Assembly: GCA_947500035.1 (NCBI GenBank)
Contig: CANMQP010000014.1
Span: 1 to 64,000 of the forward strand
Direction of reading: 5' to 3'
DNA length: 64,000 bases
From: an uncultured Kiloniellaceae bacterium
GTDB taxonomy: Bacteria; Pseudomonadota; Alphaproteobacteria; Kiloniellales; Kiloniellaceae
Shown: one piece after another, positions 20,755 to 30,392 of the stretch
How positions within the stretch are numbered: position 1 is the stretch's first letter
Layout of the letters: every line of letters starts with the position of its first letter
Position numbers and translations under genes: made by a program
Notes under the pieces: generated by a model
The model's input: only the letters and a program-made list of their open reading frames with translations
Database searches by the model: none
What the model was told of the DNA's origin: nothing

Positions 20755-21738
20755 TTACGCGTTCACACCCTTCATCCCCTCTGCCGTGTAGCGTGCCCCG
20801 GCCACAGTCCGGCTGCCGACCGCCGCGCTGAGCGCCTCTTTCTCCACCTTGGTCAGTTCCAGTTCGGCGGCGGCGACGTTCTCTTCCAGATACTTTAACC
20901 GCTTCGTGCCGGGGATCGGGACGACCCAGTCCTCCTGGGCCAGCAGCCAGGCCAGCGCCAGCTGCGCGGGGCTACAGCCCTTCTCAGCCGCCATCTCCTT
21001 CACCACCGCCACGATGGCCTGGTTCGCATTCAGATTCTCGCCGGTAAAGCGCGGCAGCTTGCCCCGGAAATCATCGGCCTGAAACTCGGTGCCTGCATCG
21101 AAACTGCCGGTCAGGAAACCCCGGCCCAGCGGTGAGTAGGGCACAAAGCCGACCCCAAGCTCCCGGCAGGTCGGCAGGATGTCCGCCTCCACATCCCGGG
21201 TCCAAAGCGAGTACTCGGTCTGGATGGCCGCGACAGGGTGGACGGCATGGGCGCGGCGCAGAGTCCCGGCGCTGACCTCGCAAAGACCGATATGTCCGAT
21301 CTTGCCTTCCCGGACCAGTTCCGCGAGGGTGCCCATCACCTCCTCGATCGGCCGGTCCTTTTCGATCCGGTGGACGTAGTAGAGATCGATCCGCTCCACA
21401 CCGAGGCGCCGCAGCGAACCCTCACAGGATTTCCTGGCATAATCCGGGCTGTTGTCGATGCTGCGGGCATAGGCCTTGCCTTCGCGCACGATGCCGAACT
21501 TGGTGGCGATCACGGCTTTGTCTTTACGCTCCTTCAGGAAACGTCCGAGCAGTTCCTCGTTATGGTGCTGACCGTACATATCGGCGGTGTCGTAAAAGCT
21601 GGTGCCGAGGTCCGCGGCGCGGTGCAACACCCGCAGGGACTCTTCATCGTCGCGCGGGCCGTAGAATTCGCTCATGCCCATGCAGCCGAGCCCAAGGGCG
21701 GAGACTTCAAGCTCCGGCGTCAAATGCCGTGTCTTCAT
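20755..21738 (-). CDS. Aldo/keto reductase
   Basis: A 327-residue NADPH-dependent TIM-barrel oxidoreductase of the AKR11/13-like group. Family blocks are LGLGCMGMSEFYG, FYDTADMYGQHHNEELLGRFL (catalytic Asp and Tyr), ATKFGI (catalytic Lys), DLYYVHRIE and the NADPH-binding VPIPGTKRLKYLEEN near the C-terminus. I start at ATG 21738 with AGGA 8 bp upstream; 76 upstream in-frame codons lack similarity and would run into the divergent regulator. It is paired with the LysR gene on the opposite strand and is probably its target. Substrate unknown. Confidence 0.9.
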   Translation of the reverse strand: MKTRHLTPELEVSALGLGCMGMSEFYGPRDDEESLRVLHRAADLGTSFYDTADMYGQHHNEELLGRFLKERKDKAVIATKFGIVREGKAYARSIDNSPDYARKSCEGSLRRLGVERIDLYYVHRIEKDRPIEEVMGTLAELVREGKIGHIGLCEVSAGTLRRAHAVHPVAAIQTEYSLWTRDVEADILPTCRELGVGFVPYSPLGRGFLTGSFDAGTEFQADDFRGKLPRFTGENLNANQAIVAVVKEMAAEKGCSPAQLALAWLLAQEDWVVPIPGTKRLKYLEENVAAAELELTKVEKEALSAAVGSRTVAGARYTAEGMKGVNA

Positions 21739-21838
21739 GATGCTCATCCTGCTGTCTGTTTCTCTTGCAAGATGACTTTTCATTTTTAAACGTAAAAGCC
21801 ACAATATCGGAAGCTTGATTTTCAGAAACGGAAAATGC

Positions 21839-22744
21839 ATGACAAAGCCAGGCCAAGCACTGCTTTGGGACGATGCGCGGGTTTTTCTTGCTGTCGCCCG
21901 CAAGGGAACCCTGACCGCGGCTGCCCGTCTCACCGGCGGCGGCGTCGCCACCGTCTCCCGGCGCATAGACCGGCTGGAGGCCGCGCTGGGGGTTCCGCTT
22001 TTCGTGCGCCACCAGACCGGCTACCGGCTGACCGACGAGGGCGAAGCGCTCCTGCCGAAGGCCGAAGCCCTGGAGCACGCCGCCCAGGCCTTCGAACATC
22101 AGGCGGCGCAGGAATCCGAGGTTGCGGGCCCGGTGCGGCTGGCCACCGCCGAAAACCTGGCCAACCCCATTATCATCCCCAGCCTCCCGATCCTCCTGAA
22201 CCGCCATCCGCAGCTTGAACTGGAAATCGCCACGGATGTCGCCTCGGTCAATCTGCACCGGCGCGACGCGGACCTCGCCCTGCGCATGGTCAAGCCGACC
22301 CGCGGCAACGTCACGGTCCGCCGTCTCGCCACACTGGGCTTCGGTCTCTACGGATCACGTCGCTATCTCAAGACGCGAAAACGCAGCGTGGATTCAGGCC
22401 CATTGGACAACGATAGCTTCATCGGCTGGTCGGAAGCACAGAGCCACCTGCCCGCCGCGCAATGGATCGCGCGAAGCCTGCGCAACCGCGCTCCGGCGCT
22501 GACCACGACAACCCTCTCCGCCCAACTGCAGGCCGCGTCCGCCGGGCTCGGGCTCGCCATTCTCCCGCACTTTCTCGCCCGCGACGCCGGCCTCCAGCGT
22601 CTCCCGGTCGAGCTGGGCGTGGATCAAGCCATCTGGCTGGTGATCCACTCGGACCTCGCCCAGTCCCGGCGCGTGCGTGCGGTTGCCGATCATCTGGTGA
22701 CGGTTATTCGTGAGATGCGCGACCGGCTGGCGGGCGAGGCTTGA
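21839..22744 (+). CDS. LysR-family regulator next to aldo/keto reductase
   Basis: A 301-residue LysR regulator. The helix-turn-helix reads WDDARVFLAVARKGTLTAAARLTGGGVATVSRRIDRLEAALGVPLFVRHQTGYRLTDEG, followed by a linker helix and an effector domain (VRLATAENLANPIIIPSLPILLNRHPQLELEI). The start at 21839 (MTKPGQALLWDD) is chosen over one eight codons earlier because a GGAAAA sits just before it. Divergent orientation to the reductase at 20755-21738 with a 100-bp AT-rich gap suggests it regulates that gene. Effector unknown. Confidence 0.87.
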   Translation: MTKPGQALLWDDARVFLAVARKGTLTAAARLTGGGVATVSRRIDRLEAALGVPLFVRHQTGYRLTDEGEALLPKAEALEHAAQAFEHQAAQESEVAGPVRLATAENLANPIIIPSLPILLNRHPQLELEIATDVASVNLHRRDADLALRMVKPTRGNVTVRRLATLGFGLYGSRRYLKTRKRSVDSGPLDNDSFIGWSEAQSHLPAAQWIARSLRNRAPALTTTTLSAQLQAASAGLGLAILPHFLARDAGLQRLPVELGVDQAIWLVIHSDLAQSRRVRAVADHLVTVIREMRDRLAGEA

Positions 22745-22779
22745 GCTGCTATTCTCCGACGGGAGACCGGCGCGGACCT

Positions 22780-23190
22780 TTATGTTCCACAGATGTCGCG
22801 AAGGCTTTCCCCAACCTTTATTGCAATCGCCATTGTGTCATCGCCAGAAAGCCACGATGTGCTTACGTCAAGGCCATAGCGGGTAAACGGCTCGCCCTCT
22901 GTTCCGTGGAAGAGCTGACCAGAGAACAACCAGCCCTCAAATGCTATCGCGTATTTGTGCTGCTCGGCGCTGGTAACACCATCAACCGCCGCAACGGCGC
23001 GATAGGCACAATCGATAGTAATTGGGGTATCGCTATACATGCTTATATTGGACACCTCCCATAGCAATAGGAAAGCGGCCCCCATCAAGACAACAAGTAA
23101 TGCAGTGAGAAAAGCGATCGCGCCGATTGGCGCCAGTCTAAACCGAAGTTTCATCGTACATTCAAATACCGGCTTTCCGTTCTCCATCAT
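22780..23190 (-). CDS. Hypothetical single-pass membrane protein
   Basis: A 136-residue protein I do not recognise. A hydrophobic helix at about 21-45 (APIGAIAFLTALLVVLMGAAFLLLW) follows a short basic N-terminus, so about 90 residues should lie outside the cytoplasm. AAGG lies 7 bp before the double ATG at 23190. The outer part has two cysteines (DCAYRAV and the C-terminal RDICGT) that could pair. It is convergent with the LysR gene and divergent from arsR; nothing links it to arsenic. Confidence 0.6.
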   Translation of the reverse strand: MMENGKPVFECTMKLRFRLAPIGAIAFLTALLVVLMGAAFLLLWEVSNISMYSDTPITIDCAYRAVAAVDGVTSAEQHKYAIAFEGWLFSGQLFHGTEGEPFTRYGLDVSTSWLSGDDTMAIAIKVGESLRDICGT

Positions 23191-23263
23191 GTAGTCACCT
23201 TGCGCCCATAGCCAAGTTCAATCTTAGAGGGACTGGCGCGGACCGACAGGCCTGGACAACACT

Positions 23264-23291
23264 CCATATATCAATTATTCATGATATATGG
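23264..23291. promoter_or_regulatory. ArsR-type operator overlapping the arsR start codon
   Basis: A perfect 10-bp inverted repeat, CCATATATCA and TGATATATGG, with an 8-base spacer ATTATTCA. The right arm runs into the arsR ATG at 23288. A/T-rich arms of this kind are typical of ArsR/SmtB operators, so binding would block both transcription start and the first codons of arsR-acr3. Confidence 0.75.
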
Positions 23292-23638
23292 ATACAAAAG
23301 ACGTACTCACCGCCTTTGCCGCGCTCAGCCAGGAAACCCGGCTGGAGGTCTTCCGCCTGCTGGTCCAGGCCGGCGAGGAAGGCTTGCTGTCGGGCGAGAT
23401 CGGCGAACGCCTTCAGGTGCGCCAGAACACCATGTCGGCCAATCTCTCCGTCCTGCTGAATGCGGGATTGCTGCGCAACCGGCGCGAAGGCAGGTCCGTG
23501 CGTTACTTCGCGGACTATGACGGCGTGCGCGGGTTACTGGGCTATCTGATGGAAGACTGCTGCGGCGGAAAACCGGAACTCTGCCGCCCCGCAATCGATC
23601 AGATCGCCTGCGACGTGCGCATTTGGCCCCGCCCTTAA
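23288..23638 (+). CDS. arsR: ArsR-family arsenite-responsive repressor
   Basis: A 116-residue winged-helix repressor: ALSQETRLEVFRLLVQAGEEGLLSGEIGERLQVRQNTMSANLSVLLNAGLLRNRREGRSVRYFADYDG. The C-terminal EDCCGGKPELC offers a cysteine cluster that could bind As(III), as in the group with C-terminal metal sites rather than the classical helix-3 CVC site. No ribosome binding site precedes the ATG, which lies in the operator, so the mRNA may be leaderless. It is followed 31 bp later by the arsenite exporter acr3. Probably represses both genes until arsenite or antimonite is bound. Confidence 0.88.
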   Translation: MDTKDVLTAFAALSQETRLEVFRLLVQAGEEGLLSGEIGERLQVRQNTMSANLSVLLNAGLLRNRREGRSVRYFADYDGVRGLLGYLMEDCCGGKPELCRPAIDQIACDVRIWPRP

Positions 23639-23669
23639 AGACGATGACATCTTACCGTAAAGCGATCAC

Positions 23670-24773
23670 ATGAGCAGCCAGCCCGCCACGCCGCAAACCG
23701 CCGACCTGACGTCCCCCGCCGGGATCGGTTTTTTCGAAAAATGGCTCTCGCTCTGGGTCGCTCTCTGCATTGCCGCGGGCATCGCACTGGGCAACCTGGC
23801 GCCGGGCCTCTTTGCTGTTCTCGCGGGACTTGAGTACGCCTCGGTCAATCTGGTGGTCGCGGTGCTGATCTGGGCCATGGTCTATCCCATGATGGTGAAC
23901 GTGGATTTCGCCAGCCTCAGCCACATCGGCGAGCGGCCCAAGGGCCTGATCATCACCCTGGTGGTTAACTGGCTGCTCAAGCCCTTTTCCATGGCGGCGC
24001 TTGGCGTGCTGTTCTTCGAAATCCTCTTCGCGGATCTGATCGCGCCCGCGGATGCACAGCAGTACATCGCCGGGCTGATCCTTCTGGGTGCGGCGCCCTG
24101 CACGGCCATGGTCTTTGTCTGGTCCCAACTGACCCGGGGCGATGCGACCTATACCCTGGTGCAGGTCTCGGTGAACGACGTGATCATGATCTTCGCTTTC
24201 GCACCGATCGTTGCCCTGCTGCTGGGCGTGACGGAGATTTCGGTGCCCTGGGAAACGCTCCTGCTCTCGGTCGGGCTCTATGTGATCATTCCACTGATCG
24301 CGGGCTACCTGACACGCCAAGCCTTGCTGAAACGCGCCCTCATGAATCAGGCTACGGAACAGGACGGCGAAGCGGCGGTCGCGCGCTTCGTAGCACGGGT
24401 CAAACCCTTCTCGGTGATTGGCCTGTTGGCGACGGTGGTCTTGCTCTTCGGGTTTCAGGGCAACATCATCATCGAACAGCCCCTGCTGATCCTGCTGATC
24501 GCCACGCCCCTGCTCATCCAGTCCTACGGCATCTTCATCATCGCCTACGGCGCGGCGTGGCTCTGGCGCGTGCCTTTCAAGGTGGCGGCGCCCTGCGCGC
24601 TGATCGGCACCTCGAACTTCTTCGAGCTTGCGGTCGCCGTCGCCATCAGCCTCTTCGGCCTGAACTCCGGCGCCGCCCTCACCACCGTCGTCGGCGTCCT
24701 GGTCGAGGTCCCGGTCATGCTCTCCCTGGTCGCCTTCGCCAACCGGACCCGGGGAGCCTTTCCGCAGGAGTGA
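23670..24773 (+). CDS. acr3: ACR3-family arsenite efflux transporter
   Basis: A 367-residue inner-membrane carrier with about ten membrane helices. The ACR3 hallmarks are present: [48 protein letters not shown] (containing the essential cysteine of the transport path) and [18 protein letters not shown]. It should expel As(III) using the proton motive force. It lies directly downstream of arsR. No arsenate reductase gene (arsC) is next to it, so arsenate resistance would need a reductase elsewhere. Confidence 0.93.
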   Translation: MSSQPATPQTADLTSPAGIGFFEKWLSLWVALCIAAGIALGNLAPGLFAVLAGLEYASVNLVVAVLIWAMVYPMMVNVDFASLSHIGERPKGLIITLVVNWLLKPFSMAALGVLFFEILFADLIAPADAQQYIAGLILLGAAPCTAMVFVWSQLTRGDATYTLVQVSVNDVIMIFAFAPIVALLLGVTEISVPWETLLLSVGLYVIIPLIAGYLTRQALLKRALMNQATEQDGEAAVARFVARVKPFSVIGLLATVVLLFGFQGNIIIEQPLLILLIATPLLIQSYGIFIIAYGAAWLWRVPFKVAAPCALIGTSNFFELAVAVAISLFGLNSGAALTTVVGVLVEVPVMLSLVAFANRTRGAFPQE

Positions 24774-24777
24774 CCTT

Positions 24778-25257
24778 TCAGACCGGCGCGTAACGCTTCG
24801 AAACAGTCTCAGCGTCCGCTTTGTAATCCCTGAAACCGACACCCTGATAGTAAGCCTGCCCGCCGCAGTTTTCCTTGCGAATGGTGGCATCGATAAAACG
24901 GACCCCGGCGTCTTTCGCGGCGAGGGCGGTCTGCGCAAAGAGTGCACGTCCGACACCTTGCTTGTGGGCCTTCGGGTCCACATAGGTCGCGATCACCGCC
25001 CAATCCGGGGGCAAGGGGTCTTCGCCTGGCCAATCGGGATCGGCCCACTCCAGGGCCTGGAAACCAATGACTTGAGATCCCTCGACCGCCAGAAAACAGG
25101 AGATCCCGCGTTTCGGTGAAATAAAGGTATCGATGACTCCGTGCGCATCGAAAGACTTACGGTACGCCGTCGAGCCGCCAATCGAGATGATCTCGTTGAG
25201 AATGAGCGCCATCGCGGCTGCATCACTTTGTGCTGCAAGTCGGATTTCAAGAGTCAT
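24778..25257 (-). CDS. GNAT-family N-acetyltransferase
   Basis: A 159-residue acetyltransferase. The acetyl-CoA loop is VDPKAHKQGVGRALFAQTALAAKDAG and the C-terminal YYQGVGFRDYKADAE is the usual last strand pair. The phosphinothricin/L-amino-acid N-acyltransferase branch begins with a similar IRLAAQSDAAAMALILNEII, so an amino-acid-like amine is a possible acceptor. It converges with acr3 (4-bp gap) and is probably unrelated to it. Confidence 0.83.
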   Translation of the reverse strand: MTLEIRLAAQSDAAAMALILNEIISIGGSTAYRKSFDAHGVIDTFISPKRGISCFLAVEGSQVIGFQALEWADPDWPGEDPLPPDWAVIATYVDPKAHKQGVGRALFAQTALAAKDAGVRFIDATIRKENCGGQAYYQGVGFRDYKADAETVSKRYAPV

Positions 25258-25422
25258 GGCTATCCTAGGTTGAGAACTCCTATTCCTTGATGGTCTTGAT
25301 CATAAAATCTGCCCGATACTAGTCCTCTTGGCCAGAGTTAGAAAAGGGCTCGAAAGCTACGTGAAGTTGTATAAAATCCCCTAGCTATTTCATTTCCCAA
25401 CCCGAGCACCTGGACCCCAAAC

Positions 25423-25782
25423 ATGATCCGCGGATCCTGCCATTGCGGCGCTGTCACCTTCGAGCTTTCCGAAACGCCGAAATGGCTGACGAATTGCAAT
25501 TGCTCGATCTGCCGGCGGATCGGCGCACTATGGGCGCACGCTCCTACTGAGAAGTTCAAGCTGAGCTACCCAGAAGACGGCACCATCGACTATCTTTGCG
25601 GCGACAGGACTCTCGTCACCAAGAGCTGCAAGACCTGCGGCTGCACAACCCACTGGGAGAACCTCGACAGGCCCCGCTACAAGCACATGGCCGTCAACTG
25701 CCGCATGGCCGACCCGAAAGACATCGCCGGCCTGCGCATCCGCCGCTTCGACGGCGCGGAGACGGCGGAGTTTGTGGATTAA
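25423..25782 (+). CDS. GFA/CENP-V-fold zinc protein
   Basis: A 119-residue protein of the glutathione-dependent formaldehyde-activating (GFA) superfamily. Structural zinc cysteines are in RGSCHCGAVTFEL, CNCSICRRIGALWAHAP and KSCKTCGCTTHWE, the classical three clusters of the beta-tent fold. Most such small relatives are of unknown function; few are true S-hydroxymethylglutathione synthases. The ATG at 25423 stands alone with no operon partners. Confidence 0.87.
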   Translation: MIRGSCHCGAVTFELSETPKWLTNCNCSICRRIGALWAHAPTEKFKLSYPEDGTIDYLCGDRTLVTKSCKTCGCTTHWENLDRPRYKHMAVNCRMADPKDIAGLRIRRFDGAETAEFVD

Positions 25783-25925
25783 AGGGCAAAAGCAGGCTCC
25801 GGAGCTCTGAAAACCTCCGGACTTCAATCTCACTTCAAACGTACACAACTAAAATTGAACCTTTTCGATAGAGCGACCGACGCATGTGTGAAGCAATCAC
25901 GCACTCTCATCGAAAGGGTCCTGTC

Positions 25926-26252
25926 ATGACCTTCACACGCACCTTCACCGTTATTTTTGCCGCCGTTATTTTTGCCGCCGCTGTCTTCTCCGCGCCGGTC
26001 ATGGTTCATCCGGTTTTGGCAAATGATCAGCTTCAGACCGGCGCGAAAACCGGTCGTGGAGAGGCTCCGAAAAACATCCGCGCTCAACCCAATAACCGCA
26101 ACCAGGCCGATGCCGCCGGGGGATGCCATGACAGCGTGACGCAAACCTCCTACAGCGGACCCTGCGTCGACAACATCAAGGCCGGTGGCTGCGAGAGTGA
26201 TGGGGAGAATGCCAGCGTTCCCGGCAACTGCCCGAACAGCAGCGAGCCCTGA
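25926..26252 (+). CDS. Small exported cysteine-containing protein
   Basis: A 108-residue hypothetical protein. A signal peptide is clear: MTFTRTF followed by a hydrophobic run of about 20 residues and cleavage expected near HPVLA-NDQ. The mature part (about 75 residues) is hydrophilic, Asn/Gly-rich and has four cysteines (GGCHDS, GPCVDN, GGCESD, GNCPN), which could form two disulfides in the periplasm. I start at 25926 rather than 14 codons upstream because the signal peptide begins there and AAAGGG precedes it. Function unknown. Confidence 0.65.
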   Translation: MTFTRTFTVIFAAVIFAAAVFSAPVMVHPVLANDQLQTGAKTGRGEAPKNIRAQPNNRNQADAAGGCHDSVTQTSYSGPCVDNIKAGGCESDGENASVPGNCPNSSEP

Positions 26253-26261
26253 TCCGGCGCC

Positions 26262-27662
26262 CTAAAGTAAAAACGCCGCCGCCAGGCCCAGGAAGGCGAA
26301 GAAGCCGATCACGTCGGTGACAGTGGTCAGGAAAACGCTGGAAGCAATCGCCGGGTCGACGCCGACTTTCTCCAGGCCCAGGGGGATCAGCGTCCCGGAC
26401 AGACCGGCGACCACCATGTTGATCACCATGGCGGCGGCAATCACGATGCCCAGAGACAGGGATTCGAACCAGAGCCAGGTGACGCCCCCCGTCAGGACTG
26501 CGAAAAGAATGCCGTTGATGGTTCCGATCAGGAGTTCCTTGCCGATGAAACGCGTTGCATTGGCCTCGGTCAGGTCCTTCATGGCCAGCGACCGCACGGC
26601 GACGGTCAGGGTCTGGGTGCCCGCGTTTCCGCCCATGGAGGCCACGATGGGCATCAGAACCGCCAGCGCCACGATCTGCTCGATGGTTGCGTCGAAGAGG
26701 CTGATCACCAGGGACGCCAGGATCGCGGTCAGCAGATTGACCACCAGCCAGGTGAAGCGGGCCTTGGTGGTATCGAGCACGGCACTGTAGAGATCGGGCT
26801 CGCTCACGCCGCCCATCTTCATTATGTCGTCGCCGGCTTCCTCGTCGATAATATGCACCACGTCATCGACGGTGATCACGCCGAGCAGGCGTCCCGCGTC
26901 ATCCACCACCGGCGCCGAAACCAGACCGTACTGCCGGAAAAGATAGGCAACGTCCTCCTGGTCCATGGTCACGGGAATGGTCTTTAAGTCGGTTTCCATG
27001 AACTCTGTCAATCGCACGTGGCGCTTGGTCCGCATCACGCGGCTGAGCGGCAGGAACCCGATCGGATGGTGCTTCGGATTCACGATGTAGAGGTCGTAGA
27101 AATCGTCCGGCAGGTCCTTGGCCGCGCGCATGTAGTCGATGGTCTCGCCTACGGTCCAGGCCGAAGGAATGACCACGAACTCGCGCTGCATCAGACGCCC
27201 GGCGGAGTCCTCTGGATAGGAAAGCCCCTCCTCCAGGATCATCCGGTGGGCCTGCGGCAACTGACTCAGGATCCGGTGCTGGAATTCCTCGTCGAGGTCC
27301 TCGAAGACCTCGACCGCGTCGTCACTGTCGAGCTCTGTGACCGCGCGGGCCAGCCCCGTCGGGCCCAGCCACTCGATCACCTCCTCACGCACGGAGACGT
27401 CGAGGTTGGGCAGGATCTCAGGATCGAAGGTCGAGCCCAGGACTTCGACCAGGAGCTTGCGCTCGTCCCGGTTCAGAGTCTCCAGCAGGTCGGCCGCGTC
27501 GGCCTCGTGCAGACCGGGAACCAGATCCTCTAATTCAGTGACACGTTCCTCCGCCAGCGCATCCTGCACCGCGAAGACGAGCTCCATCGAGAGACCGGGG
27601 CTTTCCTCGGTATCGCTCGACGGCGCGTCCGGGGCGCTGCGGGCAGGTTGCGGTTCGCTCAT
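26262..27662 (-). CDS. mgtE: MgtE-type magnesium channel
   Basis: A 466-residue divalent-cation channel. Order: an N-terminal superhelical sensor domain (LETLNRDERKLLVEVLG, IDEEFQ-like repeats), a CBS pair (about 145-270: DLYIVNPKHHPIGFLPLSRVMR and PVVDDAGRLLGVITVDDVVHIIDEEAGDD) and five membrane helices with the pore motif MPIVASMGGNAGTQTLTVAVRSLA. High cytoplasmic magnesium should close the pore through the N and CBS domains. It is transcribed alone on the minus strand; I saw no M-box riboswitch in the 64 bp upstream. Confidence 0.95.
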   Translation of the reverse strand: MSEPQPARSAPDAPSSDTEESPGLSMELVFAVQDALAEERVTELEDLVPGLHEADAADLLETLNRDERKLLVEVLGSTFDPEILPNLDVSVREEVIEWLGPTGLARAVTELDSDDAVEVFEDLDEEFQHRILSQLPQAHRMILEEGLSYPEDSAGRLMQREFVVIPSAWTVGETIDYMRAAKDLPDDFYDLYIVNPKHHPIGFLPLSRVMRTKRHVRLTEFMETDLKTIPVTMDQEDVAYLFRQYGLVSAPVVDDAGRLLGVITVDDVVHIIDEEAGDDIMKMGGVSEPDLYSAVLDTTKARFTWLVVNLLTAILASLVISLFDATIEQIVALAVLMPIVASMGGNAGTQTLTVAVRSLAMKDLTEANATRFIGKELLIGTINGILFAVLTGGVTWLWFESLSLGIVIAAAMVINMVVAGLSGTLIPLGLEKVGVDPAIASSVFLTTVTDVIGFFAFLGLAAAFLL

Positions 27663-27726
27663 GCGGTCACCTTAGCGAGGAAAGCCTACAAAAGAATGTC
27701 TGAAGTCTGATCGTAAGAATTTTTCC

Positions 27727-30012
27727 TTAAAGCGCATGTCCCATCTCGTGATCCTGCGCATCGACCACTGCCACCGCGGACATGTTGACCACGCCGCGCG
27801 CGGTCACCGAAGGCGTCAGAATATGCGCGGGCGCGGCACAGCCGATCAGGATCGGCCCGACCGAGAGCCCTTCCCCCATGGACTTGACCATGTTGAAGGC
27901 GATGTTCGCGGCATCCAGGGTCGGCATGATCATCAGGTTGGCGCGGCCCTGGAGGCGGGAGTTCGGAAAGACCCGTTCGCGAATCTCCGGCTTCAGCGCG
28001 GAATCCGCATGCATCTCACCCTCGACCTCCAGGTCCGGATAGTTCTCGTGCAGGATCGCAGCGGCCTCGCGCATTTTTTGCGCACTCGCGGAATCCTGCG
28101 CACCGAAATTGGAGTGCGACAACAGCGCAATCTTGGGCTCCATCCCGAAGCGCCGGACGTGGGACGCGGCATGCACGGTCATTTCCACGATCTCCGTCAC
28201 ATCCGGATTTTCGGTCACGTAGGTATCGGCGATGAAAAAGGTGCCGTTGGGCAGGATCAGGAGGCTGAGCGCCGAGAAATCATGCACCTCAGGCCCTTTA
28301 CCCAGAACATTTGCAATTTGGTTCAAGTGCTTGTAATAGCGCCCATTCACCCCGCATATCATCGCGTCGGCATCGCCCAGGCGCACCGCAATGGAGGCAA
28401 TCGCCGTGTTGTTGGTGCGGATCACGGTCTTGGCGACCTCCGGGGAAATTCCCTTGCGCTGCATGACCTCGTGATAGGTCTTCCAATAGAGATTGTAGCG
28501 CGAGTCCTGCTCCGGATTCACGATCTCGAAATCCGTGCCGGCCTTGAGACGCAGACCCAGGCGTTTCATCCGGGTCTCGATCACCTCCGGGCGTCCGACC
28601 AATATCGGCTTCGCGACCTGATCGTCGACAACGACCTGAACCGCGCGCAGAATCCGCTCGTCTTCGCCTTCGGCATAGATAAGACGTTTCGGTTTCTGTC
28701 TGGCCCGTTCGAAAACCGGCTTCATGACCAGACCCGAACGGAAGACGAATTCCCCCAGCTTCTGACAGTAGACGCCGAAGTCCTCGATCGGCCGGGTGGC
28801 AACACCGCTCTCCATGGCAGCCTTGGCCACGGCCGGAGAGATCTCCAGCATCAGGCGCGGATCGAAGGGCCGGGGAATAAGATACTCGGGACCGAAACTG
28901 CGGTCGCCGTCGCCGTAAGCGTTGGCCACCACCTCCGACTGCTCGGCCATGGCCAGATCCGCAATCGCCTTCACGGACGCCAGCTTCATCTCCTCGTTGA
29001 TGGTGGTCGCGCCGACATCGAGCGCGCCACGAAAGATGAAAGGAAAACAAAGCACGTTGTTGACCTGGTTCGGATAGTCCGAACGGCCGGTCGCGATGAT
29101 CGCGTCGGGGCGCGCGGCCTTCGCCTCTTCCGGCATGATCTCGGGCACCGGATTGGCCAGCGCCAGAATCAGCGGCTGATCCGCCATGGCCTTGACCATA
29201 TCCGGCTTGAGGACGCCGGGCGCGGAGAGCCCCATGAAGACGTCGGCGTCCTTGATGACTTCAGCCAGAGTGCGCGCGTCGGTCGCCTGGGCATAGTGTG
29301 CCTTCAGGGGATCCATCTGCTCGGTCCGGCCTTCGTAGACCACGCCGGCGATATCGGTCACCCAGATGTTTTCGCGCTTGATCCCCAGGGAGACCAACTG
29401 ATTGAGACAGGCCAGCGCGGCCGCACCCGCGCCCGAAGTCACCAGCTTGACCTTGTCGAGATCTTTCTTGACCAGCCGCAGACCGTTGTAGATCGCCGCC
29501 GCGACGATGATCGCCGTGCCGTGCTGATCATCATGAAAGACCGGAATGTTCATGCGCTCGCGCAAACGGCGTTCGATTTCAAAGCACTCCGGCGCCTTGA
29601 TGTCTTCCAGGTTGATCCCGCCGAAGGTCGGTTCCAAAGCCGCGACGATGTCGACGAACTTGTCGACATCCAGCTCGTCCACTTCAATATCGAACACATC
29701 GATCCCAGCGAACTTCTTGAAGAGAACCGCTTTTCCTTCCATCACCGGCTTGGAGGCCAGCGGGCCGATGGCACCCAATCCCAGCACTGCCGTCCCGTTG
29801 GTCACCACGCCCACCAGGTTTGCGCGGGCCGTCACCTCGGCGGCCACGGCCGGATCCTCGACGATCGCGTCGCAGGCGGCGGCCACGCCCGGCGAGTAGG
29901 CCAGCGCCAGATCCCGCTGGTTGCCCAGAGGCTTGGTCGCGGTCACCTCGAGTTTGCCCGGTCTCGGATAGCGGTGATAGAACAGCGCGGCGTCGCGTAG
30001 GTTTTCAGCCAA
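27727..30012 (-). CDS. maeB: NADP-dependent malic enzyme with phosphotransacetylase-like domain
   Basis: A 761-residue MaeB-type enzyme that decarboxylates malate to pyruvate. Residues 1-160 hold the malic N domain ([47 protein letters not shown]), 160-390 the nucleotide-binding domain ([14 protein letters not shown]), and 430-755 the C-terminal PTA/PTB-like domain that mediates oligomerisation and acetyl-CoA inhibition in relatives. The start is TTG at 30012 with GGGAG 8 bp upstream. It is monocistronic and divergent from lipB. Confidence 0.95.
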   Translation of the reverse strand: MAENLRDAALFYHRYPRPGKLEVTATKPLGNQRDLALAYSPGVAAACDAIVEDPAVAAEVTARANLVGVVTNGTAVLGLGAIGPLASKPVMEGKAVLFKKFAGIDVFDIEVDELDVDKFVDIVAALEPTFGGINLEDIKAPECFEIERRLRERMNIPVFHDDQHGTAIIVAAAIYNGLRLVKKDLDKVKLVTSGAGAAALACLNQLVSLGIKRENIWVTDIAGVVYEGRTEQMDPLKAHYAQATDARTLAEVIKDADVFMGLSAPGVLKPDMVKAMADQPLILALANPVPEIMPEEAKAARPDAIIATGRSDYPNQVNNVLCFPFIFRGALDVGATTINEEMKLASVKAIADLAMAEQSEVVANAYGDGDRSFGPEYLIPRPFDPRLMLEISPAVAKAAMESGVATRPIEDFGVYCQKLGEFVFRSGLVMKPVFERARQKPKRLIYAEGEDERILRAVQVVVDDQVAKPILVGRPEVIETRMKRLGLRLKAGTDFEIVNPEQDSRYNLYWKTYHEVMQRKGISPEVAKTVIRTNNTAIASIAVRLGDADAMICGVNGRYYKHLNQIANVLGKGPEVHDFSALSLLILPNGTFFIADTYVTENPDVTEIVEMTVHAASHVRRFGMEPKIALLSHSNFGAQDSASAQKMREAAAILHENYPDLEVEGEMHADSALKPEIRERVFPNSRLQGRANLMIMPTLDAANIAFNMVKSMGEGLSVGPILIGCAAPAHILTPSVTARGVVNMSAVAVVDAQDHEMGHAL

Positions 30013-30392
30013 GATGGTATCTCCCTCTCACTTTTTTTGTCTCGCCGAGGCCTCCAGCCTATAGCGGCGGCAGATCGCTGCCCCAGGCCCCCTCTGCGCT
30101 CGCGCTCACCCCGAAACCACCGACAATGAATCGGAGCATGGCCTCGAAATCAACTTTCACTCTGCGGATAATGCCCCGTGACCCGGCCCGGGGACTAGAC
30201 TAAAAAGCCTCTTGGAACCAGCTTGCCGTCGAATTATGTCGTTTTGAGAGCATTGTCCGGCGGCAAACTGGAGTTACGTGAGAGTCTCAAGCGTCCTGCA
30301 ACACACGCGAACGCGAGCTTCAGCAACGATAGGAACCTCCCCGGGGGATCGCGCGACTGCGGACCTGCCGATCACAGAATGGAACGGATTTG
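30013..30392. other. 380-bp intergenic region between maeB and lipB
   Basis: This divergent spacer must hold the promoters of maeB (minus) and lipB (plus). I found no convincing coding frame, RNA gene or palindrome in it. Confidence 0.5.

Noticed and set aside
23652-24983. Minus-strand open frame of about 440 codons opposite acr3
   Set aside because: Low-complexity Gln/Asp/Arg translation antisense to the transporter.
27663-27726. Magnesium (M-box) riboswitch before mgtE
   Set aside because: The upstream gap is only 64 bp and shows no conserved M-box pairing.
27736-30000. Plus-strand open frame of about 750 codons opposite maeB
   Set aside because: Entirely antisense to a well conserved malic enzyme; the translation is rich in His/Arg/Gln with no known motif.
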